NCBI GenBank assembly: GCA_013400155.1
Contig: VXBM01000770.1
Coordinates: forward strand, 212,118 to 276,117
Length of the DNA stretch: 64,000 nt
Source: Helopsaltes ochotensis
Taxonomy: Eukaryota > Chordata > Aves > Passeriformes > Locustellidae
Direction of reading: 5' to 3'
Part shown: positions 13,660 through 22,724 of the stretch, in pieces
Numbering within the stretch: position 1 is the stretch's first letter
Layout: the number at the start of each line of letters is the position of its first letter
Position numbers and translations under genes: made by a program
The notes under the pieces: model-generated
Database searches by the model: none
Seen by the model: only the letters and a program-made list of their open reading frames with translations
Told to the model about the DNA's origin: nothing

Positions 13660-15206
13660 TGCCAAGTTTATTCACATACTCTGTAAGAAGCAATTCTTTA
13701 CCAAGCCATGAGATACTGTCATGGCTGGCAAGCTGGACAAGCCAACATGACCCAAAACTCACCTCTGACCTCTGAATATGAATCCAGCCTAGCTTTTAAC
13801 ATCATCATTTAAATTTTTCCTTTTAATGAACTTCAAACTTAAGTAGCAATAACACTAAGTAGCAAACCCACATACAGCTATTTTTTAGATTGAACTGTTA
13901 AGAAAATCAGCAATTTCTCTTTCCTTTCATTTTCCCTGTTGTAATAAATCTTACTAGTGAGTTACTCACTGAAGATCTGAGCATTCTGTTGTATGCTCTG
14001 GACTACTCACTGATGTTTATATATTTGTGCTTCATGTGGGAGAAGTTCCACATGAGATAGTGCAATTTGTGGATAAAGATTCTGGGGAATTGCCTCCAGA
14101 CATCACATGCTACAGGGCATGCCTGCAGAGAATGTAGGAATGCTCAAGAATGAGCAAAGCCTCATTATATCACCCAAACAATACCAGAATATACAGGAAG
14201 AAAATTGTTACCTTCTCAGGAGGGATCTTATCACTGGGAGGACATCTGGAGAAACAGTGTTGCCTCCAGCTCTCCAGGGAAACTCATTCTCTCCCCGATT
14301 TGCCTTCTGCCCTCCTTTCTTGTGGGGAGAGGATTAAGCTCCTGTTATCACCATGTCTAATCCCCCAAACACACAGGGATATCAACACAGTTATTTTCAC
14401 ATTTAAAGGTTCATTTCAGCTCCCAGGAAAGTTGAGGAAAGGAACATTTCTGAGCACTGCAGATACACTCTCTGGCTTTCAGCTGCGTGACCCAGGGAGT
14501 CACTCTGAAATCATCATACTGATATGGAATAGGAATGTAAACAAAATCAAGACTTGGAGATATCACTGTCCAGCCTGGATGCCTTTCTCAGAGGCAGACA
14601 GCTCAAACATATGCAACTGGAACATGTCAAAGGTTTTGGTACAAGAAGATCAGCAATCATGGTTCTAGTGTGAATGAAGAGCTTCATAACTTTTTAATGG
14701 TACTGATTTATCTTCACAACATCTGCTCATAGGAGGGCAATGATTTTATGGACTTCTGTTCTATGTCAAATCTGAGGTCACCAGTGTTCCCTGTGAAGAG
14801 GCATTTGATACTCCTGGCTCAGGCCAGGTACTGGTGCCAGTGGCTCAGAGCTCTGCAGCACAGCTCAGCCAAGGCTGTGCCTCTGAGGAACTGCAGACTC
14901 AAACCTATCCCATGATTTGGACCTGTATCCATCTAGCATGGCTCCAAACTCATCACATTTTCATTTTTACCAACAGTCCCTGAATACAGATCTCTAGAGG
15001 TAAAGGGACAAGCAGTTAACCAGATACATTACTTCACCTTAACCTGTCTTAAATAAAATAAGAGTAAACAACTAGGCCTGCATCCAAGTGTACCACTAAG
15101 GAATGTCTCACAGCACTGAGCCTGGCCGAAAGGATGTTCTAACTTAGCTCTTGTATCAGAATTTACCTTGGACAACTGAAAAACTAGCTGATTAATGATA
15201 ACCACA
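13660..15206 (-). other. TBC1D24: Putative TBC1D24 3' UTR
   Basis: Sequence immediately downstream of the stop codon on the gene strand. Candidate poly(A) signals are ATTAAA at 14693-14698 (about 510 bases past the stop) and AATAAA at 13667-13672, the latter followed by a T-rich stretch. I extend the feature to the second signal, but the true cleavage site is not determinable from sequence and could be nearer or several kilobases further. Confidence 0.35.
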
Positions 15207-15361
15207 TCAACCATTCATGGTGTCCCTGAAACCCCAAACCTCTAGGATTGAGATCTGGAAGCTCTCAGAGCACAGTGGCTGGTTATTGAAAGTGTTGCAG
15301 TGGCTGGTTCTCCCATGGTTCAGATCTGCATCGAGATACAGAGCCTGGCCATCACCACCTC
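15207..15361 (-). CDS. TBC1D24: TBC1D24 last coding exon (end of TLDc domain)
   Basis: The exon starts after an acceptor at 15362-15364 (CAG on the gene strand) and ends in TGA at 15207-15209. It completes a glycine split by the intron and encodes the last 51 residues of the TLDc domain. These include GQALYLDADLNHGRTSHC and a TFNNQPLC segment, the characteristic TLDc end in which the late strands bear the G-x-A-L-Y and C-x-T-F-x-N motifs. The tail reads VWGFRDTMNG: the WGF is the conserved family terminus, while the last few residues appear lineage-specific compared with my recollection of the human protein. Phase matches the upstream exon (donor after the first base of a codon). Confidence 0.93.
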
Positions 15362-16130
15362 CTGGAAGAGACAAAGACAGGGTGAGGATGTCTCTGCATT
15401 TCTTGGCATGGGATACATGTACAAAGACTTAAGCGCTTTTCCCATGGGGAACAACTGGAAGCCCTCAGCAATGTCTGGTTGCTATCTTCAGGTGTAACAG
15501 TATATGATCAGATGTATAGGTTTTGAATGACAATATCAGAACTGGATAATTTATTTTAATAATAATAAACAAAAGTAATGCAACTCAGTAAGAACAAAAA
15601 CTACTTATTTAAGATTTGTATTTCAGCTCAGTGCTGGAGGACATTGGAAGCTACAACTATAAATTTTTCTCCAGTAAAGGAAAACCAAATAATTCTGTTA
15701 GCAGTCAAAAATCAAAGCTGGGAGAACAGGATCAGTAAGTAACAGCAGTGGCTTGGTCTTCTAAATCACTATAAAACATGTAAGAGTGGAAAGCATTTTG
15801 GTTATCTGTGGGTCTATGTCAAGGTTCACAGAACTTTCAGTCGGAAAATGCAGAGAAGTGAAATAAAAGTTATACAGAAATGTGTAAGGAGAACAAAAAG
15901 GAAGATTCCCTATTGCTTATTGGGCAATCATCAAAGAACAGTTACTAAAGCCATGTGAAGAATCAAAAGGGTGGGAATTCTGGTCCACAGCTGGAGCTGT
16001 GTACAACATTCACTTCTATGTATCTGTTACCCAAGCCTGTATCTCTCTTACTACCACCCAGAGTGTAGTATAGGGTAAATACGACTCCCTTACCTAAGGT
16101 TTGATAGGAAGCCGGTGGGACACATCACAC

Positions 16131-16461
16131 TCTACACCTCCCTGAAAGAAGGGTGCAACCTGGTGGGGGTTTGGCTCTGCTCCCAGGGAACAAGTGACAG
16201 GACAAGAGGAAAATGCCTGAACCACCAGGGAAGATTTAGGTTGGATATTGGGAAAATTTCTGCACTGAAAGGGTGGTCAGGCATTGGAAAAGGCTACCCA
16301 GGGCAGTGGTGGAGTCACCATCTCTGAAAGTGTTCAAAAACCACATAGATGTGGCACCTGGGGACATAGGTAAGTGGTGGCCTTGGCAGAACTGGGGTAA
16401 AGGTTGGACTCGATGGTCTTAGAGGGCTTTTCCAATGTAAACAATTCCATGATTTTGTGAT
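16131..16461 (+). mobile_element. CR1 LINE 3' fragment in a TBC1D24 intron
   Basis: Plus-strand CR1 3' end: tttaggttggatattggga, then a block around aaggctacccagggcagtgg, then gttggactcgatggtctta and the degenerate terminal attccatgattttgtgatt repeat. It lies antisense to TBC1D24 in the intron between the last two coding exons. The rest of this intron (15362-17003) holds AT-rich sequence with nothing else recognised. Confidence 0.88.
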
Positions 16462-17003
16462 TAGAGTACATGCTGCTAAGTGGGAAATCAGCTAACACTT
16501 GACATTACAGAGGAAATTATAGGCCAGTTGCTCTCCTAACAAGTGTCAAGTAAAGTCTTTTGGGAAAATGACAGCTATGATTTTAGATCTGTTTCTTGTA
16601 AATCCCCTTTAAGTGACAACTTTACTAAGCAGACTTTTGCCAAAGTCAGCAGCACCACAGATCTAATAAAGTTCCCGGAGAATTAACATGTTTTATAGTT
16701 TACTCCGTGTTTCAAAAGCATTGATGCAAAGTAAGCTCCTTTTTGAGAACTAGTTCTCATTGTGAATTAGGCAGTATGAAGGAATGGCTGTATTTAAAGC
16801 CATGAGTTATTCTGTTCTCTAAAATGCATGTATGTAGGTATTACCACAGAAAATTTTGGTTGGGAAATTACATTTTGGGCAATTTTATCTCTGCCTGTAG
16901 TGATACTGAAATAGAAAAAGGGGTCAGGTTTATTTACCATGTACCTACGGTGGACAGGAAGAGCTAGGGTAGGATCTGTGCTCAAATTCTCACACTGACT
17001 CAC

Positions 17004-17229
17004 CTACAATGATGCACTCGCTGCTGCCAGCCATGAACATGGAGGCTGTTTTGGAAGGCAAGTTGAAGTGCCTAGCTGCTAAGAAGGGAGAAAGGCGATC
17101 TGAGGGCATACTGCTGGAGGAAAGGGTGCTGGAAGCTGGTTGGGCATGGTTTTCTGTCTCTGATCCAGTCGAGGCTAGTTCTGGGTGTTTTATGATCACC
17201 CACTCGTAGCGTTCCACTTCTGGCTGCAG
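17004..17229 (-). CDS. TBC1D24: TBC1D24 fifth coding exon (TLDc core and linker)
   Basis: 226 bases: 75 codons plus one base, flanked by acceptor CAG (17230-17232) and donor GTGAGT (starting 17003). It encodes a VERYEWVIIKHPE strand of the TLDc fold, a serine-rich, low-complexity linker where vertebrate orthologs vary, and then the highly conserved RLSPFLAARHFNLPSKTAS segment leading to MFMAGSSECIIVG. The acceptor reads ctgcag|ctgcag, so an alternative acceptor six bases in would remove residues LQ without changing frame. The intron on its upstream side is packed with transposable elements. Confidence 0.95.
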
Positions 17230-17469
17230 CTGCAGAGAGGCAGAGAAGGGCAGAGCTGACATTAGTGTACACACATTACACAGAACTCTTCTCAGAAAAG
17301 AACATTCCAGCCCCTCAATCTCTTCCCACATAGTCAGCAGTAAAGCTTGGATCAACATTTCTTTTAGGCCAGATGTTGCCCTTTATTCCTTTGCTTTTTA
17401 GGTGGTTGAAGAAATGACACAATAACTTCTGAGTTACCTTATTACATCTCTCATCTCTAGATCATCTTT

Positions 17470-17664
17470 CTCTACAACTGCATAAAAGGAGGGTGGAGCC
17501 AGTTGGGGTACGGCTCTGCTCCCAGTTAACAGGAGATAGGCAAGAGGAAACGGCCTCAAGTTGTGCCTGGGAAGGTTTAGATTGGATATTGTGAAAATTT
17601 CTGCACTGAAATGGGTTGTCAGGCACTGGCACAGGCTGCCCAGAAAAGGTAGAGAGTGACCGTC
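17470..17664 (+). mobile_element. CR1 LINE, first part (split by an LTR)
   Basis: Plus-strand CR1 sequence (blocks around ggtttagattggatattgtg and tcaggcactggcacaggctg). It breaks off at 17664 in the middle of the usual gagtcaccatccctgg block and resumes at 18589. The two parts are one insertion interrupted by the LTR between them. Confidence 0.88.
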
Positions 17665-18588
17665 TGTGTTGGTTTTGCACAGGCTGGTTCTTGGTAGTGG
17701 AGGGGTCACAGAGCTCTCTTCCGTGAGAAGCTGCTGGGAGCTTTCACCATGTCTGGCAGAGCCAATCCCTGATGGCTCTGACGATGGACATGCTGCTGGC
17801 CAGGGCTAGGTCAATTAGAAATGGTGATAATGCCTCTGTGATAATGAAGGAGGGGAAGGTGGTGCTCCAGGTACAGGAGCCGAGATTCCTCTGCAGCTGT
17901 GGTGAGACCATGGTGAGGCAGCTGTGCCCCTGCAGCCCATGGGGATCCATGGGGGACGCAGAGATCCACCCACAGCCCGTGGGGGAGGTGCCCATGCCAG
18001 AGTGGGTGGGTGCCTGGAGGAGGCTGTGAGCCGGTGGGAGACCCAGTGGAGAGAGGCTGGAGCAGCCTGTCCTTGGAGGACTGCACCTCATGGAAGAGTG
18101 ACCATGCTGTAGCAGTTTTGGGAAGACTGTTTGCCTGTGGGAGGGGCTTATGTTGCAGCAGCTCCCAGGGAGCTGCTGCTTGGGAGATTGGAACCACGCT
18201 GGAGAAGTTCATGGAGAACTGTCTCCTGTGGGAGGGACCCCACAGTCTCACAGAAGATGGACGCCTCTCCCTGAGCAGTGGAAGAAAACCCCCAGCCTCT
18301 GTCTCCCTGCACTGTCGGTGAGAAGGAGGGATGGGCTGGCATGAAAAAGGTGTTTTTAAGAGTTTTTTTAACTTCTCATTTTCCTGCTCTAATCTTGTTA
18401 GTAATAAATACGCCCTGTATCTCTAAGTTGTGCCTGTTTTGCCACTGGAGTGTTTTTTCCCAATCTAAGGACTGGGAAACTCATGAACCCTTTGTTAAAT
18501 TTTCTCTCCTCTGTCCAGCTGTAGCAGGAGAGGGTAAGTGAGCGGCTTTACTGGGTGCCTGGCATTTGGCCAGTGTCAAAACATGACA
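17665..18588 (+). mobile_element. Solo LTR (ERVL-like) inserted into a CR1
   Basis: A 924-bp block starting TGTGTTGGTTTTGCAC and ending AAAACATGACA, so it has TGT...ACA termini. It splits a CR1 element cleanly. The flanking five bases are ccgtc (17660-17664) and ctatc (18589-18593); both are one substitution from ccatc, the word expected at this place in CR1, so they look like a 5-bp target-site duplication in which each copy has since mutated. An AATAAA signal lies at 18403-18408. The opening resembles a class-III (ERVL) LTR that I know to be abundant in songbird genomes; the family name is inference. It is antisense to TBC1D24. Confidence 0.82.
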
Positions 18589-18735
18589 CTATCCTTAGAA
18601 GCATTCAAAAAATGTGTGGATGTGCCACTTGGCAACATAGTTTACTAGTGAACACAATGGTAGTTCTGGGTTGGTGATTGGACTTCATCATCCTAAAGGT
18701 CTTTTTCAACCTTGATGATTCTATGATCTCTTAAG
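18589..18735 (+). mobile_element. CR1 LINE, second part and 3' terminus
   Basis: The continuation of the CR1 begun at 17470: tagaagcattcaaaaaatgtg, then cttcatcatcctaaaggtct, then the CR1 terminal repeat gatgattctatgat. It ends only a few bases before another LTR at 18740. Confidence 0.88.
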
Positions 18736-18739
18736 AAAA

Positions 18740-19374
18740 TGTTCTTTGCAAGTGGAGAAAAAGAGTCACCACGAAACTAAAAAGTAGAATTTTTCCTCTG
18801 CCGAGGGTGCTGCTGGCCACGTCTGGCTTAATTCCAAGCCTTGGCTGCTTTTCAGCACTCTGGCCTCGGTCTTGGCCTCCTCCTTGGCTCCTTAGCCCTG
18901 GAGGCCTCGTGGGCTCTTTTCTGCTCTGCACAGACAACCCCGAGGCGAGAGAATTTCAAGGAAATCGACGCAGTGTATCAGTCCAGGCTTTAATGGATTA
19001 TCACCATAGGAGAAATACACGGAGAGTCCTGGCTGTGGCTACTTGTCCAGATGTATCAAAGACTGCGCCCCGTCCCCCACGAAATTTCTGTATTTAACTC
19101 CAGGAGGTGGGGCTGAACACAGGACCCCAAAAACAAAAGGAGGGGAGAGATGTGGGAGGGGTGACGACCAAGGTTCTGTTTCACAGGGAACAAGGGGGCC
19201 GGGGAGCAATAGGAGGGGAACAAAAGGAAAGCCCGAGGCAATGGGTTTGGCACTAGGTGTGCCTGAGGCAACTGGGACGGTGGCAATGAGGGGAACTTCC
19301 ACAGCTATTAGCCACTGCCAGAAAACCTCTCCTGTGTCTCCTAGAGGCAGACAACAATATAACAGAATACAACA
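18740..19374 (-). mobile_element. LTR of an endogenous retrovirus, sense to TBC1D24
   Basis: On the minus strand this block starts TGTTGTATTCTG and ends GCAAAGAACA, giving TGTT...AACA inverted termini over 635 bp. A purine-rich GTGGAGGAA precedes the start, like the tail of a polypurine tract, so this could be a 3' LTR with a scrap of internal sequence. An ATTAAA signal lies at 18989-18994 and a weak TATA-like TTAAATA near 19093-19099. No target duplication is visible. The upper end is 143 bases from the splice donor of the 19518-19613 exon, in the same orientation as the gene. Confidence 0.68.
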
Positions 19375-19517
19375 TTCCTCCACATTAAGAGATCAATAAA
19401 CATTATAAAGTTTAGAAAGGCATGTAATCCAATCTCTTTAAGTGGAAGGAAGGTGATAGTTAACCCGTACAGTCGTTCTGTCTTGGTATTGGGCAGCAAC
19501 AACAAAATTTTACTCAC

Positions 19518-19613
19518 CCTAAACACAAAGCACTCCCCAGTTCCAAAGAAACTCAGCTTGTTCCCTCCTCGCCGGCGCTCACTCCAGTCAGTGGACAGGT
19601 AAGCCCCACAGAC
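19518..19613 (-). CDS. TBC1D24: TBC1D24 fourth coding exon (TLDc domain)
   Basis: 96 bases, exactly 32 codons, both junctions in phase 0: acceptor CAG at 19614-19616 and donor GTGAGT from 19517. It encodes VCGAYLSTDWSER, a short basic-glycine stretch, then LSFFGTGECFVFR. The G-A-Y-L and G-T-G-E-C-F-V-F words are hallmark TLDc sequence motifs (in the family G-A-[FY]-x-S and F-G-x-G-E-x-F-[LV]-[FW]). The exon is too short and lacks an ATG, so it would be missed by a simple ORF scan. Confidence 0.94.
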
Positions 19614-19739
19614 CTGGCACAGACAGCACAGTCAGGCTTCCCATTAAAGGAGAAAGTGTGTTAAACCCACTGATACTGACATTTCAGAGGCCAAAACTGC
19701 AGGTTTTAATTTAGTTTGAGTTTCAGAGTCTCTATACCA

Positions 19740-19798
19740 GTGGATTAAAGCAGAAAAGTACTTACATCTAAAGACACATTTAAACGGCTTTAATCCAC
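19740..19798. repeat. Short intronic inverted repeat upstream of an exon
   Basis: gtggattaaagc (19740-19751) and its exact complement gctttaatccac (19787-19798) flank a 35-base loop, about 130 bases upstream of the acceptor of the 19518-19613 exon on the gene strand. The arms extend imperfectly outward. It could form an RNA hairpin, but chance cannot be excluded. Confidence 0.4.
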
Positions 19799-20439
19799 CA
19801 GTGGTTACCTCTAAATCATAAGTGTGATAAATTATTTCATACCTCTGATGCCTTAAGGGAGAAATTTTTTATCACAACCCCAGGTACCAAAGCACAAATC
19901 ACTCCAGGCCTGTACAGCCTGACTCCCACTCCCTCACTTTGGCAACCAAAGCAACAGTGCTGTCCCAAGTTACAGTATGAGCAGCTCTACCTGAACACTT
20001 TTTGGTCAAACAGTGGCCTTGGTGGCTTTCTTACATTTCAAAGTGTAGGTTAAAGCCAGCTTAGCTAAGCAAATGCCTGAACTAGCTCAGATATTTAGAG
20101 CAGTCACTCAAACCACATGGGAATCACTAGTCTCCAGTAAACAGAAGCACCCTTTGAGGGCTGAGCTGATCTCTGGAGTCTTGTGTTTGCACTAGAATTT
20201 TTTGCTACCAGAAATACACATCCCTGCCAAGTGCACACAGAGGAAACAATGAAGCTCCAAGGGTGGGATTAAAGCATCTGCCTTTTTTCCCCCCAGAAAC
20301 TAGAAAAATAATTATGATTATACAGAATTGTTCTAAGGTATGTTTGCCTCCATGAGCATTACAAGCTCATTACAAGCAGAGCTCCTAGGACAAAATTACT
20401 GATCTGAAGATCAGATTTGTTTTATATAGATAAATCTGT

Positions 20440-20459
20440 ATTTAGATTTAAATCTAAAT
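20440..20459. repeat. Perfect 20-bp AT-rich palindrome
   Basis: atttagatttaaatctaaat is its own reverse complement. Further degenerate copies of the taaatct/agattta word flank it from about 20427 to 20482. It lies in a TBC1D24 intron. Confidence 0.6.
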
Positions 20460-21590
20460 TTATATTTAGAACTAAATCTAAATGACCCAGAAGTCCATTT
20501 GATGTGATATACCTGATGGGTATGAGAGGCAGAAAATCAGAAGACAAATTTTCTTCATTATAAAGGATGAACAACTCTTTGCAAAAGCCCTCCAAATCCA
20601 TAAGCACGAAACAAACTCCCCCAATATTTTTCTCCCAGTTTTTTTTGACAGGCTCCAAGAAAAGAAGGGAAATAATTGTTCCCTCCCCTCTACACTTTAG
20701 ACACCGGGGCATTCCATAAGCCACTGGCACCTCAACACAGGCCTGAATGGCCAGAAACCACACGCAGAACTACGAAATGGCCTGGAGGCTGAGCATTAGG
20801 TAAATGTAAATAAGAGTAGAAATGGGCTTGTTCATGGACAGTCATCCTGCAGAGATATATGCAGGAATAAAGCCCGCAATATCAGCTTAATGCTATATAC
20901 AGAATACTTAGAAGTAATGTACAGTGGCACAGACAACACCACCATTACAGGAAGTTCCTGTGTGCACTTCTGAGAAAGTTCTGGGAAGACTTCTTGTTTT
21001 ATGTATTAATTTTTAAAATAAACGTGTTACTGTTTTCACATTATGCCATCCAATATTGTCACACACAGGGGCTGTGTGCACACATAAGGGACCTGTGTGT
21101 ATTCCTCCACAGGTTCTCAGAGCTTCCTGGGCTTATTTTTTTCCCAATCAAGAATGAGATAAAGCTAAGGCTTTTGTTTTCACCTCGTGTAGTCCAACAT
21201 TACTCATGTCACTTAAATTCTGATACTTTCTCTCCTCATATCCTTGAGAAAATGAAAACATCTTCTATGAATCATAACTTTATCAGAATTCCCACTCCAT
21301 CCCTCTGATTCTGCATTTCAAAGTCTGTCCGAGAGCAAAATGAGCTGTTCTAGTCCACCACTCCACAATATTTGCAAGAGAAAACGCAGTTAACCAAGAC
21401 CTGGTTTGCAAGGTCTGCCCAAGAATGCATAGTCCTATAATCAACAAACAGAATAATTCAAAACATCGATTCTTAAAAAAACAAAGCCAAACCTTGCTTA
21501 TTCATTTTATTACAAACAGCTGTGTGTTGCAACACAGCATTACATACTGCCCAAACCCCAATTTAATAACTTGTCTTTCACCTCACTCAC

Positions 21591-21654
21591 CTCTTTTGCT
21601 GTTGTCTTGATGAGGAGCAGAGTTGGTTCGTGTCCCTCACTGTGGGAATAGAAC
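21591..21654 (-). CDS. TBC1D24: TBC1D24 third coding exon (TLDc domain)
   Basis: 64 bases completing an arginine codon and adding 21 codons: FYSHSEGHEPTLLLIKTTAKE. Acceptor TTCAG lies at 21655-21659 and donor GTGAGT starts at 21590. The segment is a conserved beta-strand pair of the TLDc fold, ending in the LLLIKTT motif. The incoming phase (two bases carried from the upstream exon plus one here) reproduces an arginine codon exactly, confirming the junction. Confidence 0.94.
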
Positions 21655-22565
21655 CTGAAGTGCAGAGCACAACCAAGTGAGCACTTTACTACCATCAACT
21701 GCAGCTCCACTGCCTCCTCCTCCAACTGCTGCCATGGCAAAAAAACACCTGAAGACTAAGAATATTCCTGCAAATACTTTATACAGTCCACATAAATAAT
21801 ACAGCTGAGTGTAAATGAATACTATCAAGCAGCTGTTCTCTACTCAGTCCCCTGTACTGTTTCGGTCTCTGAAGAATAACTAGAAGCTTACCTAGATCAA
21901 CTGCAGCATTTTACAGCATTTTGAACTGAAACAACCTAAAGGATTGTAAAACAACCTAGAGGACTGATGGCCATATCTAAAGGGTTTTAGGTCTTCATGG
22001 AAATTAATCGTGATGCATTCTCTTTGCTTGCTTTTGCTCTTCCTCATAGGCACATAAGGCTGGGAGAGCAGTTCACTAGTACTTAACTGCTGATGCCAAA
22101 GTCATTATTAGGAGCTATAGGGTTATAGTCTCCTGTACCAAGGGGAAGGACAACTCATATCTAGTTTATCTCATTAAAAAAAAATCAGATTCATAGGTAG
22201 TTTCCAGTTTCCAGTTCTCTTCTTCCTTGGATCCGTTTGAATGTGGTTATTTAACAAAAGCACCCACAGAGCAGCCACTGAGTTAAACCATTCAAACCCT
22301 TAAGGAACCAGACTCAGACCTGCAGAATCTGTGAACTTATCCAAGTTTGACTTCTCCAATTGATCTTGAACAGTTCAAAATATTCTAGCATAGGAAATAT
22401 CCCAGTCAAATGCTGTAGGCAATAGGAATTTGTCACACTTATATTCCATCGTTAATGATGTTCTTCAGATCGAGTTCTGACTAAGCATGGCCTTTTTGTC
22501 AATCCAGCAAACACTTCACCAGTTGCTCATTTATGCCCTGCAGTAGAGAGGAATATTTTCCTTAC

Positions 22566-22724
22566 CTGTTTAGACTACAGCCATGTTCCAAGGTGGTGAA
22601 AAGCAGGAGGGGCTGGCACAGTGCAAATCGCTCTGGGATCCATGACCAGATATCCCGCATCTCCTTTACACTGACAATTTCTGATTTGAAATTCTCAGCA
22701 TGAACTGCCAAGTGCACATTCTGC
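22566..22724 (-). CDS. TBC1D24: TBC1D24 second coding exon (linker to TLDc start)
   Basis: 159 bases, 53 codons in shifted phase: acceptor CTCAG before 22724 and donor GTAAG from 22565. It encodes QNVHLAVHAENFKSEIV, then the segment with MRDIWSWIPERFA and LCQPLLLF, the beginning of the TLDc domain (the L-W-x-W-L-P-x-R-x-x-x-x-P-x-L-L-F/Y pattern). The first base completes the arginine codon opened by the preceding exon; if the candidate microexon at 27106-27123 is used, the same arginine codon is completed after six extra residues. Confidence 0.95.
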
